Shown: positions 9,191 to 18,341, counted from the first letter of the stretch. The stretch is DNA of 59,899 bases from Acetobacteraceae bacterium (GCA_027487385.1 JAIYDS010000085.1:1-59899), one strand, 5' to 3'. Made by a program: numbers and translations. Notes: generated from the letters alone by a model not told the origin.

Positions 9191-9814
9191 TTAACTTTTC
9201 CTGGTGCCGAATTCACTCTCTTGCGCGGATGTATTCCACAGATCGAACAGCAACATACCGGTTTCTGCAACGGCCACCTGCAGGGCTGTGTACCGGCTCG
9301 CGTCGACGGCGGGCACGCTGTCCAGATCCACCAAAAATGCGTGTTTCCCATTGCCTACGGCAGCCTCCAGAAGGTCTTGCCGAAAGTGGTTGGCTTGCAT
9401 GTGGTGAACGGGCTTTCCGTCCTGCAAGAGGATAAGGCCCAGAGGCTTGCCGGGATAACCCACATTCCAGGCCCAGCCCCCAATGGCCGTGGCTGAGACG
9501 AAATCCACAACACCTTCGTAGCCTGGCGCGTGATCGAGAGGGAGAGTGGCATCCGTTCCGACGATGCGCACTGCCATCTTTGACCGATCGAGCACCTTCC
9601 CATGCGGAACTGCGATGCTAAATGCCCTCGCATCGTTGCCGCCCGCAATAACTCCGACCAGATCCGGCCTCTCGATCGACGCCGGCGCCATTGCGACGTG
9701 CTGCCCTTCAATCTGCAGTTCCAAGACCAATTGGCGTTCAGGCCGGTCTTCGTCACTGACCCATCCCGCCACCTCGCCGCGGGTGATGCCCTCGATCCAG
9801 CCAGTGATCTGCAT
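9191..9814 (-). CDS. Stand-alone protein made of two GWAW-type modules
   Basis: A 207-aa protein with no catalytic domain visible. It consists of two copies, about residues 1-98 and 100-200, of a beta-rich module. Marks of the module are G-W-[VA]-x near the start (EVAGWVSDEDRP; AIGGWAWNVGYPGKP), a middle segment with Q/EGQ or QDGKPV, then RPDL or RQDL and a glycine-rich turn before the last strands. The same module occurs three times in the next gene upstream (9917-14164), once in the sulfotransferase at 22053 and three times in the RgpF protein at 24930. The start ATG at 9814 has AGGGAG at 7-base spacing. A carbohydrate-binding or protein-docking role is inference from its attachment to glycan enzymes. 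Confidence 0.7.
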   Translation of the reverse strand: MQITGWIEGITRGEVAGWVSDEDRPERQLVLELQIEGQHVAMAPASIERPDLVGVIAGGNDARAFSIAVPHGKVLDRSKMAVRIVGTDATLPLDHAPGYEGVVDFVSATAIGGWAWNVGYPGKPLGLILLQDGKPVHHMQANHFRQDLLEAAVGNGKHAFLVDLDSVPAVDASRYTALQVAVAETGMLLFDLWNTSAQESEFGTRKS

Positions 9815-9916
9815 GACTCAACTCCCTAACTTGCGCCCAGGCTGACGCATTCGATCCAAGCAAACGCCCTGCCCAAGGGCTCACCAACCAAGCGGGACAC
9901 TTGGGGGCGTCGGCGG

Positions 9917-12900
9917 TCAGGCCTCAGCCGGGTGTTCGCCGCCGACCTGTGCAACCTCGGGCGTTACCAGCTCATTGAAGATGTCCATGTAGGCTTCCGC
10001 AAGCCGCGCCATGCTGAACCGATCAGACGCCTTGGCCGCGTTCAACCGCAGCCGAGCCAGGAGGACGTCATCCTGCACAATCCGGAGCAACTGGTCGGCC
10101 AAGGCATAGACCAGGTCGTAAGTGCTCAGCTCATGCGAGATCAGTGCACCCGCCGCCTCATCGGGATCGCGGCCAATGATCTCGGGGATTTCTCCGATGT
10201 CGGTGGCGACAACAGGAAGCCCGGCCTGGAAGCACTCCAAGAGGAAAAGGGGGAAAGTTTCACCAGGGAAACGGCTGGGAAAGACCCCCAAGTCGAAGGA
10301 AGCGAAGTACCTCGCGGGGTTGTCCACATGACCCATCAAGACGACCCAAGGTGCCTCGGCGTAGGCGTGCCGAAGACGCAAGGCTTCCGGGCCCGGTCCA
10401 ATCAGCACCAAGACGATATCGCGAGCGGTGCGTCCCCGAAGCAGTTGAACGGCGTCGATGGCGGCCTGCCACCCCTTTTCGGGAATGGCACGAGAGCAGA
10501 GGACCAGCACGAAGGCGTCGTCTGATATGTTATGCTCCCTCCTGAATTCGCGGCGATCAATCAGGGGACCAGCAATTGCGGGCACCGCGTTGAAGATCTT
10601 AACAAAATTATTAGGGTGAACCCCGCAATTGCGGAGGAGAGATGTGTTCTTTTCTGACAGGAAAAGCCACCTTTGGACAAATTTCTTGAGGTAGGTCTGC
10701 ACGTCAGCAGAAAAAAGATGCTCCACCGTCTCGTATCCACCATGCAACGAGCAAACAATTGGCACTTTTGGGTCTATATTCTGCCCGGCCAACCTGAAAT
10801 CAAAGCTAGGATTGTGCGAGTTGATAACCTGAATTCCAAAATCATCAATGAAGTCAGAAAAATTATTACAAATTTTATCCCAATACACAACCGGAACATC
10901 AGACCTAAGCCGGCCGTAAGCGCTGCGCTCCTCTCCTTCCTGGATTGGCTCGATCACGAGATAAGTCACGTGGAGCCCCATTTCCTTGAGCTTGTTGGCC
11001 AATTCGACCGGCAGGATTTCTCCACCTCCGATCGCAAAGCCATGCGCCGCCACGCAAACACGCAAAGGAGGCTGGCGCACTCCGGTCGGTATCAACCTTC
11101 GCGCGACGGCGTCTTTGTCCGAGCCTTCAAAATGCTCAAGGAGTAGATCAATATGCTTACGCGCCGCACCAGGATCGATCCGATATTGCTCAAACAAATC
11201 CATCAATACCATCTGGTGCTCGGCCAAGTGTCGATCCGTAAAGAATGCACTGCGCGAGGCACTTGATGTATTGAGGCGGAAATATGATTTTGCTGCAGGC
11301 TCATAAGCAATCATGCCACCGCGGAACGCAAGAGAATAGAAATACCAATCTCCAGCAAACCGATACTCATAGAGACGTTGAATCTCCAACTCGCTCAAAA
11401 TTGGCTTCCGGAAAATCAGCCCCGACGCGTTAGGTACAACGTTGCGAACCGTAAAATCATACCCGAAAGCCTTAAACGCCGGAACAACCGAAGGACGCGA
11501 CCAGTCGAAATTCCGCAGGACGTCAAAATAACCATCGAGATAATTCAGATGTTTTCCGTTTTCATCGATATATTGAATATGCCCAAACACGCCCAATACC
11601 GCGGGATCCTGCAAATGGTGCGCAATCTTCTCAATAAAATCGACGGCAACCGAGTCATCCGTTTCGGCAATCCAAATCCATGGGTTACGCGCAAGCTTAA
11701 GACCTTTGAGCCATTGACGAAACACGCCACCCGAGTTCTTCTCATTTACAATGATCTTGTAATTGATTTGACTCTTGGACAGGATACTTTCAGCCAGGGC
11801 AACGCTGGCATCGCTAGAACAATCATCAAGGAAAATAATTTCATCGGGTGCGATGGATTGATTAAGGATGGATTGAATTCTCTCAGCCAGGAAGCGTTCA
11901 TGATTATAGTTTGGAAAGATCACGGTTATAGGCTGACTTTGGGCCTGTTGCCGGACTGGTAGCTTAGGACCGCTCGCATGCTCCAACATGGCCTCGCACA
12001 CAGCGCGGCCGGTCGCATTCAGGTAGGCTGCGCCAAAATGCACATCTGGCTCAAGATAGGCGCCCTCCGCCCACTCGTTCCAAGCATTAATGGCAACAAT
12101 GGCCTTTCCAAACAGAGGCTTACGAAGCGCGCGGGAGACGAGTTCGTGCAACCAAGACTGATACTTTGCTGGGGAAGCTCCCTCCAGTGAGAGGCCGCGG
12201 TTGGGCCGGCGAGAATCGTTATCCCAACTCGGAACGGCGGTCTTGATCAGCGGAAAAGCAGGCGGCACCTCATCGAGAGATGCGGCCACAAAATCATCAT
12301 AATCTACGACACGACCCGTGAAGTCGCGCGAATAAGCATCAGGAGTCGGTCGTCCCCCCAGATGATCGCACAATTTGTGCGGTGGAAACTCAAGCGCCCC
12401 ATCAAGGCCGAACTCCCCGGGATCTTTGGCGCCGAAGGTCTGCGCCATGAAGAACAACGGATCGACGCCATGCTCCGCTCGCAAAACATTCCGCCAACGC
12501 GCGAAGGTGACTGCACCCTCAGGAATATGCCTAGGATTATAGATAACAAAAAGGGGCCGACCTTCGAGCGTGACGTAACGCGGGTCCTGGAAATGCCGGG
12601 CGAGGTCCGCAAGGAGCGCCGCCTCGTCCTCTTCGCGATAATCCTGCCTCAGCAGGACCGCATTTTCGGCACCATCCCAGGTACGGGTCCAGTTTTCATT
12701 TGCCCAGATGATAAAAAATGGCATGTCGACATCCGACGCCATATGATTATCTAGCGGCAGCTCAAGTACACGATTCGTATTGAACCAATAATAGTAATAC
12801 GCAAACGCATTTACACCAGCACTCTTGGCCAGCTTGGCCTGCTCACGCAATGCATCAGTCTTCAACAGACTATAGAAGCCCAAATCCCTGGGAATACGCG

Positions 12901-14164
12901 GCTGGTAGTGCCCGGGATAACGCGGTAGCCCGCGAGGCAATTGCCGCCACTCGGTGAAACCTTTTCCCCAGAAACGGTCATTATGTGGAATAGGGTGGAA
13001 CTGCGGGAGATAAAATGCAGCAACGAGCGGCCTTTCTTCGTCTGAATAACTCTTTATGTCGTCCAGAACATTAGAATCAACCTCTTCGAAGGCAGGGCCC
13101 GCCGACGTAAAGCGGGAGTGGTCCTCGAGCAGCTGTGAGATCGTACCGGGACCGCCCAACCCTTTGAGGCGCGCATCAAGTGGAGGAAGCGACAACTTGC
13201 AATGCAACGTGGATGTGTCGACCAGCGTGCGGAAGACAGGAACTCCTTCCGTCACAACCGCTTCGAACTGCATGGTGAAGCCGAAATTGCCGCTCCCCTT
13301 CCCCGCGGCGGCCAGGTCGGGGCGTGGCTCAGTCGCACGGGCACGCCCAACCACCTGCTCCCCGACAACGGCTTCGATGAGAACACTCGCCTCCGGCTGA
13401 CTGGGACACCAAGCCCAACCGATTGCGCGGCCGCGGGTGAGATAATCGATCGCCCCTTCAATCCTGACAGCGGGCACTTCGGCGGCGGAGGCAGGCTTCT
13501 CTTCGGGAGGCAAAATGGCGGTCTCCGCCAAGGCCAGGTCCGCGCCTGCTTCGACACAACGAAAAACCGGTGGCTCATCCCCTCGAAGCGGCGCATCAAA
13601 GGTCAGGAGGAAACCACAGTTCCCATCCCCCTTTCCGAACGGAATCAGGTCAGGCCGCGGCACATCCGCAACAACGCGACCAATGAGCTTCCCGCTTGCA
13701 TATGCCTCAATGGTAGCCCGCCGAGTGGGGGCCTTTGGGAGCCAAGCCCAACCACTGGCGTAGCGGCGGGTGAGCGTGTCAACGCCCCCTTCGCTAGCAA
13801 TCCGAACGGACTTCTCGGCGGGCAGAAACGACGCAGGCAAAGGCACGACAAAAGACAGCGGCCGCGTATCATCCCCGACGACCCGGCAGACCAACGGGCC
13901 GTTCGGCTCGACGTCCAACTCAAAACGCATCATGAAGCCGTAAAGGCCTGTTCCTTTTTTGGCAGCAACCAGGTCAGGCCGTACTTGATCTGCGGCGGCC
14001 CTCGAAACAATGCGGCCGTCGACCACCAACTCCACTTCGACGACAGCGCTGGGCCGCGCAGGAAACCACGCCCAGCCGCCAATATGCCGAGCGGAGACCG
14101 AGTCTACGTAGCCTTCAAAATCACGCTCAGCGCCTTCGGCCGGTGATGGATGTTGATTCTGCAT
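9917..14164 (-). CDS. Multidomain glycan enzyme: three GWAW modules + WbsX/GH99-like + GT2 + GT4
   Basis: A 1415-aa cytoplasmic-type protein. Residues about 18-107, 125-218 and 235-328 are three GWAW modules. Residues about 378-735 form a WbsX/GH99-like TIM-barrel domain (AFYLPQFHPIPHND, GKGFTEW, WANENWTRTWDG), a family common in O-antigen loci. A GT2 domain starts at 745 (VIFPNYNHERFL, DDCSSD, AETDD). A GT4 domain runs from about 1033 to 1375 with GGGEILPVELA and FPSRFPGETFPLFLLE. Sampled lines in the WbsX/GT2 part are about 45-53% G+C, while the module part near 13.3 kb is about 67%, so the gene looks like a mosaic. The probable job is several steps of polysaccharide chain assembly. It is upstream of the stand-alone module protein in the same direction. 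The start codon has only a weak ribosome-binding site. Confidence 0.9.
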   Translation of the reverse strand: MQNQHPSPAEGAERDFEGYVDSVSARHIGGWAWFPARPSAVVEVELVVDGRIVSRAAADQVRPDLVAAKKGTGLYGFMMRFELDVEPNGPLVCRVVGDDTRPLSFVVPLPASFLPAEKSVRIASEGGVDTLTRRYASGWAWLPKAPTRRATIEAYASGKLIGRVVADVPRPDLIPFGKGDGNCGFLLTFDAPLRGDEPPVFRCVEAGADLALAETAILPPEEKPASAAEVPAVRIEGAIDYLTRGRAIGWAWCPSQPEASVLIEAVVGEQVVGRARATEPRPDLAAAGKGSGNFGFTMQFEAVVTEGVPVFRTLVDTSTLHCKLSLPPLDARLKGLGGPGTISQLLEDHSRFTSAGPAFEEVDSNVLDDIKSYSDEERPLVAAFYLPQFHPIPHNDRFWGKGFTEWRQLPRGLPRYPGHYQPRIPRDLGFYSLLKTDALREQAKLAKSAGVNAFAYYYYWFNTNRVLELPLDNHMASDVDMPFFIIWANENWTRTWDGAENAVLLRQDYREEDEAALLADLARHFQDPRYVTLEGRPLFVIYNPRHIPEGAVTFARWRNVLRAEHGVDPLFFMAQTFGAKDPGEFGLDGALEFPPHKLCDHLGGRPTPDAYSRDFTGRVVDYDDFVAASLDEVPPAFPLIKTAVPSWDNDSRRPNRGLSLEGASPAKYQSWLHELVSRALRKPLFGKAIVAINAWNEWAEGAYLEPDVHFGAAYLNATGRAVCEAMLEHASGPKLPVRQQAQSQPITVIFPNYNHERFLAERIQSILNQSIAPDEIIFLDDCSSDASVALAESILSKSQINYKIIVNEKNSGGVFRQWLKGLKLARNPWIWIAETDDSVAVDFIEKIAHHLQDPAVLGVFGHIQYIDENGKHLNYLDGYFDVLRNFDWSRPSVVPAFKAFGYDFTVRNVVPNASGLIFRKPILSELEIQRLYEYRFAGDWYFYSLAFRGGMIAYEPAAKSYFRLNTSSASRSAFFTDRHLAEHQMVLMDLFEQYRIDPGAARKHIDLLLEHFEGSDKDAVARRLIPTGVRQPPLRVCVAAHGFAIGGGEILPVELANKLKEMGLHVTYLVIEPIQEGEERSAYGRLRSDVPVVYWDKICNNFSDFIDDFGIQVINSHNPSFDFRLAGQNIDPKVPIVCSLHGGYETVEHLFSADVQTYLKKFVQRWLFLSEKNTSLLRNCGVHPNNFVKIFNAVPAIAGPLIDRREFRREHNISDDAFVLVLCSRAIPEKGWQAAIDAVQLLRGRTARDIVLVLIGPGPEALRLRHAYAEAPWVVLMGHVDNPARYFASFDLGVFPSRFPGETFPLFLLECFQAGLPVVATDIGEIPEIIGRDPDEAAGALISHELSTYDLVYALADQLLRIVQDDVLLARLRLNAAKASDRFSMARLAEAYMDIFNELVTPEVAQVGGEHPAEA

Positions 14165-14318
14165 CTACGGAGCCACCCCATGTAGAAGATTTACCACGAG
14201 ACACGCATGGCACAGACAAGCTAACATTTTGTTGTGGAGACACCGGCAGACCAGCCACCGACCGGCGAGCAAAAAAAGATACCATTCAAGAGACGGGCGC
14301 CTCACGCGAAGGCACCAT

Positions 14319-15170
14319 TTAGTTTCCCCGCCCCATAATTCTTCCAATATACTGCCTGACATCGGAATCCAAGTCGAGAGGAAGGCGCTTAACACCGTGA
14401 ACAGCGGGATCGCTCTGCGCCGCGATCACATCCTCTACCGTCGCGATGTGCCCTGGATTTGATTCATAGACCTTGATCAGACAGTCGGCTTGCTTCAGAG
14501 AACGACGCGCCCGCATAAATTCTATGCAGGAGACCAATTCAGCCTCCTCCTGCGGGTAAGGAGGATCGCACGCGACCAAGTCCCGCGCGCTGGACTCGAG
14601 CAACCAGGGAAAGACGAGCTCAAAAAAGAGCTCCCGCCGGTAGAACGACCCCTCAGTCCGACCACGGTAGGCCGTAGCCTGACCCAATCCCTCGAGCAAG
14701 TTGAAGAGAAGAGCATTGGCAGACATAGCGTCAACCCAATGATCGCGACCAACGTGATCGAAGAATACACGCTGCTCATTGAAAGGATAAGGATAAGATT
14801 TCGTAAAACCCAAATCAAAGCCTGAAATATACTTATCGACGTCCCGCTTAATCAACAGATCAGACGGCGTATGAAAATAAACGTAATCAAAATTTATGGC
14901 GAGACGCAGGGCGAATTGCACTCCCCTCAAGTAAACATGCGCTAATCGCCCATAACCTGCTTCAAGAGATCGGTCAAGAAAATGCAAATTAGTAAATCGG
15001 TCAAAAGAAATACCTTTTTTATTCGCATCCTCAAAGAAAGCATCACGATAAAGACTGTTGATATTGATGATGTGAAATATGTTTCCATTCATAGCGATGT
15101 TATAATTTTCAATCTGCTCTGCGAGCAATTCGGGCCTCTCGTGCGCGTTGCTGACGGCCAACACAAGCAT
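14319..15170 (-). CDS. Hypothetical protein in polysaccharide locus, possibly a GT-A-like enzyme
   Basis: A 283-aa protein that I do not recognise. It starts at ATG 15170 with AGGTGA a few bases upstream. The N-terminus (MLVLAVSNAHERPELLAEQI) has the look of a short Rossmann-type strand-helix opening. FDYVYFHTPSDLLIKRDVD near residue 95 resembles the region before the metal site of some GT-A or GT14-like transferases. There is no clear DxD and no membrane segment or signal peptide. Base composition is well below that of the flanking metabolic genes, like its neighbour at 9917. It sits between the large glycosyltransferase and the CMP-sugar synthetase, so a role as glycosyltransferase or sugar-modifying enzyme is plausible but unproven. 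Confidence 0.6.
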   Translation of the reverse strand: MLVLAVSNAHERPELLAEQIENYNIAMNGNIFHIININSLYRDAFFEDANKKGISFDRFTNLHFLDRSLEAGYGRLAHVYLRGVQFALRLAINFDYVYFHTPSDLLIKRDVDKYISGFDLGFTKSYPYPFNEQRVFFDHVGRDHWVDAMSANALLFNLLEGLGQATAYRGRTEGSFYRRELFFELVFPWLLESSARDLVACDPPYPQEEAELVSCIEFMRARRSLKQADCLIKVYESNPGHIATVEDVIAAQSDPAVHGVKRLPLDLDSDVRQYIGRIMGRGN

Positions 15171-15198
15171 TAGTTCACCTCACAGTCACAGAAGATGT

Positions 15199-15915
15199 TC
15201 AAATTCCCTGGTTTAGTCCAACCTCGAGAAGCTGGCTGACAACCTGGAGGTCCGAGGGCCAATCAACATCGAAAGCCTCTAATTGGGACAGTTCCTCAAG
15301 GTATGGGCGGTGGCCGACGCGATCCCGAGTTTCCAAGAAGACCGCCCGGGACCCCAAAAAAGCCGCGAAATTTGACGCAAAAACTGGCGGCAAGTCCTGC
15401 GTTTGAGGCCACCGTGCTTTAGACCGATCGAACAAAGGACCACCACCCTCATCCCAAAAAAACGTCTGTACACGCGTCACAGTCATAAGACTGTCGAATC
15501 CCTCGAGTAATTTCGCAAAATATACTTGTATTGACCGATCGATACAATTCGCATCAAAGAAAGGAGAGGTCACATGCAGCCACATCACATGGCCATCTGG
15601 CATGATTTCGGGTATATATCCGACAAATTCATCCACAGGCCCGGCAGCAGCAAACCTTTCGGGACGCATGACCACTTGAACCGGCTTTGAAAGAGACGGA
15701 CGCAGGTGATCGACAGCCTGGACAATCTCAGGGTCGTCCGTAGAAACCACGATGCCCTCAATCATCGAGGCCATCTCGATCTGACGCACCTTTCGCTCGA
15801 AGAGGCCAAAGCGCAATCCGGGAAGCGGGGTGACGTTCTTCCGCGGAATGCGCTGACTGCCGGCTCTACAGGGTATCATCGCCCAAACCGGTGCACTCCG
15901 ATGATCAGTAACCAT
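15199..15915 (-). CDS. CMP-sugar synthetase (acylneuraminate/KDO cytidylyltransferase family)
   Basis: A 238-aa nucleotidyltransferase. MIPCRAGSQRIPRKNV at residues 13-28 is the CTP-binding signature of the NeuA/KdsB/PseF family, and VSTDDPEI follows as in NeuA. Members transfer CMP from CTP to the anomeric hydroxyl of an alpha-keto acid sugar such as sialic acid or KDO. The C-terminal FDVDWPSDLQV segment matches the family's usual end, where the DxxxD pair helps bind metal. I chose ATG 15915, with GGGGA 8 bases upstream; GTG one codon earlier is possible. The two genes upstream encode an aldolase and a HAD phosphatase, which makes a complete synthase-phosphatase-cytidylyltransferase set. The sugar is not known, and the sequence is not obviously KdsB. 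Confidence 0.85.
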   Translation of the reverse strand: MVTDHRSAPVWAMIPCRAGSQRIPRKNVTPLPGLRFGLFERKVRQIEMASMIEGIVVSTDDPEIVQAVDHLRPSLSKPVQVVMRPERFAAAGPVDEFVGYIPEIMPDGHVMWLHVTSPFFDANCIDRSIQVYFAKLLEGFDSLMTVTRVQTFFWDEGGGPLFDRSKARWPQTQDLPPVFASNFAAFLGSRAVFLETRDRVGHRPYLEELSQLEAFDVDWPSDLQVVSQLLEVGLNQGI

Positions 15916-15938
15916 CACGCTTATCCCCTATGCGAAAC

Positions 15939-15958
15939 CCGACCGAATGATTGGTCGG
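15939..15958 (-). terminator. Small hairpin between aldolase and CMP-sugar synthetase genes
   Basis: CCGACC (15939-15944) pairs with GGTCGG (15953-15958) across an 8-base loop. It lies downstream of the aldolase stop and 24 bases upstream of the cytidylyltransferase start. It could attenuate transcription or do nothing; there is no long T-tract. Confidence 0.2.
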
Positions 15959-16000
15959 TGAACATCGACATCACGCAATACACAAACGGCCCAAAAACTA

Positions 16001-17611
16001 CTAGAGATCAGGAGAGTAAATTGACAGGTGGTCGACATTGTAGCGTGAGGGCGTAACCGCAATGACGGGAACAGCTCCAGCCGCCCCTTTGTAGTTCGCG
16101 ATGAAACGATCAATTTCCGTAACGCGCGGATCGTCGGGCGTGTAACCATCAAATCCGGCCAAGAGGATGCGCCGCGCTCCGGACGCCGTCGCGATCGCGA
16201 GCGCATAAGCCAAAACGTATGTAGACGGTGTGACTGCAGACGTCTTTCCGAACTGGAAAACCTCAGACTCTACCGTAAGCCCGTAATCCAGCGTCCTCAC
16301 TTCGGATAGCCGGGTCCGGACGCCCTCGTCCAGCCGCGCCATAGGCACAAACACTGGAACTTTCGTATCGCGATAATGTGCCGCATCCATCAAGAGGCGC
16401 ACCGGGTGGCAGGCTGCCCGTGCGGTCAACATCTCGTCAGGCAGCACATCCGTCAGGTTTAGGCCGATCACGACCGGCTTGGTCCGCCGAACGAAGGCGG
16501 CAATCCCTTCCCGATGTTGCTTGGCACCAGGGCTGCCCGTCACCAGCAAGACGTCCTTGCCTTCGGCCCAGCCTGTCACATCGAAGGATCCCCGCGCCTC
16601 GCCTTGGAACACGTTCCGCGACGCCTCAAGGAAAGACCGACTGTAGCGCTCACGTCCATTGCTGCGCAGAAACTCGATGGCCCCGAGAATATCCTCCTGC
16701 CCATACCGCTGATCAGACAGCATTTCCTGAATATAGGTTGGGTGGATCCCATAGGTCCCGGAGAGGTAGTAATAGGGGTTAGGCCCCCAATCGTAATGCC
16801 GTTGCATCGGTACAAAGCGGCGATTTAACAGCCCAAGAAGAGGCGTGATATTATAGTTGCCCAACCCCAACCGATTCATTTCAATCAGAAGGTATTCGGT
16901 GCGAACATTACCCGGCCCGCGCCCCATGCCCAGCATGGTACCATCAATCCAAGTCGCCCCGCTGCGGATGGCCTCCACGCTGTTTGACAGCGCACGCCCC
17001 ATGTTGTCGTGGGTGTGAATGCCCGTCGGGCCCGTCCAGTGGGTCGTCAATTGCGCGAGGATGTTGGCGACGCCGGACGGTTCAAGCCCGCCGAGACTGT
17101 CCGCGAAGTACAATACCTCCAGCGGCCAACCGGTTGCCACGCGGGAAAGCTCCGCGATCTCCTCATCGGAACGCTCCGCGATCTGCATGAGATTCAATCC
17201 GATCGGGTAGCCAAACGCCGCAAGCGTTTCGATAGCCGGGCCCAACTTGGCAATTTCCCGGAAATGCGCCGCAATTCGGACAATCTGCACCGGTGACTCC
17301 GCCTTGGGAGCGAAAAGCGCACGGATGGCGGCCTCAGGCCCAGCGGGATGATTGACCAGGTCACTCGCGTTCAGCATCACGCCGACGCGCAGACGCTCAG
17401 GAATGTCAAAGCTGCGAATAAACTCATCGGTTGTGAAGGCGCAAGGCCCCATGAATGTGCCGTTATCAAAGAACCGAAAGCCAAGCTCGACTATGTCGAC
17501 GCCGGTTTCGGCCATGACGTAGAGATATTCTTGAATCAAGTCGCGATCAAAGGCCCACTGATTATAGTATCCACCGTCACGAAAGGTGCAGTCGACGATC
17601 GTGTGGCCCAT
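16001..17611 (-). CDS. HMGL-like (DRE-TIM) aldolase with unknown C-terminal domain
   Basis: A 536-aa protein. Residues 1-330 are a DRE-TIM metallolyase barrel. DCTFRDGG at 7-14 gives the catalytic D-R-D set, GIHTHDN at 197-203 supplies the metal-binding HxH, and DGTMLGMGRGPGN at 223-235 is the family glycine loop. The active site therefore looks intact. Relatives are 4-hydroxy-2-oxovalerate aldolase and isopropylmalate synthase, which make or break bonds next to a keto acid. Residues about 350-536 form a separate alpha/beta domain (DVLLVTGSPGAKQHREGI; ILLAGFDGYTPDDPR) that I cannot assign. The start at ATG 17611 has AAGGA at 9-base spacing. A HAD phosphatase lies just upstream and a CMP-sugar synthetase downstream, so formation of a keto-acid sugar from pyruvate and a sugar aldehyde is the leading inference. 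Confidence 0.8.
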   Translation of the reverse strand: MGHTIVDCTFRDGGYYNQWAFDRDLIQEYLYVMAETGVDIVELGFRFFDNGTFMGPCAFTTDEFIRSFDIPERLRVGVMLNASDLVNHPAGPEAAIRALFAPKAESPVQIVRIAAHFREIAKLGPAIETLAAFGYPIGLNLMQIAERSDEEIAELSRVATGWPLEVLYFADSLGGLEPSGVANILAQLTTHWTGPTGIHTHDNMGRALSNSVEAIRSGATWIDGTMLGMGRGPGNVRTEYLLIEMNRLGLGNYNITPLLGLLNRRFVPMQRHYDWGPNPYYYLSGTYGIHPTYIQEMLSDQRYGQEDILGAIEFLRSNGRERYSRSFLEASRNVFQGEARGSFDVTGWAEGKDVLLVTGSPGAKQHREGIAAFVRRTKPVVIGLNLTDVLPDEMLTARAACHPVRLLMDAAHYRDTKVPVFVPMARLDEGVRTRLSEVRTLDYGLTVESEVFQFGKTSAVTPSTYVLAYALAIATASGARRILLAGFDGYTPDDPRVTEIDRFIANYKGAAGAVPVIAVTPSRYNVDHLSIYSPDL

Positions 17612-17633
17612 GCGTGTATATCCTTCTATGCGA

Positions 17634-18341
17634 TCAGTCGTGACGGTCAGACAGAACCAAGCGGTCAGCCAGTTGGCCCAAATCCGAGATGACCTGAAAC
17701 CCTTCGGCTGCAGCTCGGCTTAGCATTGCGCTGCGGACTGTAGAATACGGCTCCATGAATGCAAAGTCGCAGCCAGTCGCTTGCGCCGCGTCCACATCAG
17801 CAACAGCGTCTCCGACGAACAGCATGCGCGCCGGTGGCCGGCCGGTCCGCACCTTATGCGCCTCGCGCACCCGCTCGATATTCTCCGCCTTCCGCGTGGG
17901 TGAGCCAAAAATCTCGGCAAAAAAGGGCTCAAGGGTGCGTGCGCGGAACACCTGGCGCAACTCCGCTTCGTCGCTCCCTGACGCGACGTAAAGCGGGGCT
18001 CTCGCCGCCAAACTCGCCAAGGCGGAACGGAGGCGAGGGGTTTCGGGGACCTCCAGGTATCCCGCCGCGCACGCGACACCGTAGGTGGCAAGAAGTTCAT
18101 CGAGACCAACGGATGGTGCCGGCCCAAAGCGGCCGGACAGCATCACATCAAAAAGGCGATAACGAGAGGTTCCAAAGGCTGTGGCCTGCCAGGCTGCTCC
18201 GGCAGAAACGACCTCCGGAGCGAAGCCGTGGGCTTCAAGCGTCCTGCGGAAGGCATCCATCTTGAGCTGGTTTGAATCCAGGATGACTCCGTCGCAGTCC
18301 AAGATAAAGGCGTCGTAGGAAAGGGCAGCGTCTTGGCTCAT
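17634..18341 (-). CDS. HAD-superfamily phosphatase
   Basis: A 235-aa HAD hydrolase of the beta-phosphoglucomutase/phosphatase type. DCDGVILDS holds the nucleophile Asp15 and acid Asp17. A helical cap domain follows, then SGSD (motif II), the motif III lysine in SPTRKAENI, and the acidic motif IV VGDAVADVDAA. The start at ATG 18341 is preceded by AGGA at 6-base spacing. It lies 22 bases upstream of the aldolase gene in the same direction. In nonulosonate and KDO pathways a HAD enzyme (KdsC type) dephosphorylates the 8- or 9-phosphate before CMP activation. This protein has a full cap and is longer than KdsC, but it could fill that step here. A general sugar-phosphatase role is the alternative. 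Confidence 0.85.
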   Translation of the reverse strand: MSQDAALSYDAFILDCDGVILDSNQLKMDAFRRTLEAHGFAPEVVSAGAAWQATAFGTSRYRLFDVMLSGRFGPAPSVGLDELLATYGVACAAGYLEVPETPRLRSALASLAARAPLYVASGSDEAELRQVFRARTLEPFFAEIFGSPTRKAENIERVREAHKVRTGRPPARMLFVGDAVADVDAAQATGCDFAFMEPYSTVRSAMLSRAAAEGFQVISDLGQLADRLVLSDRHD

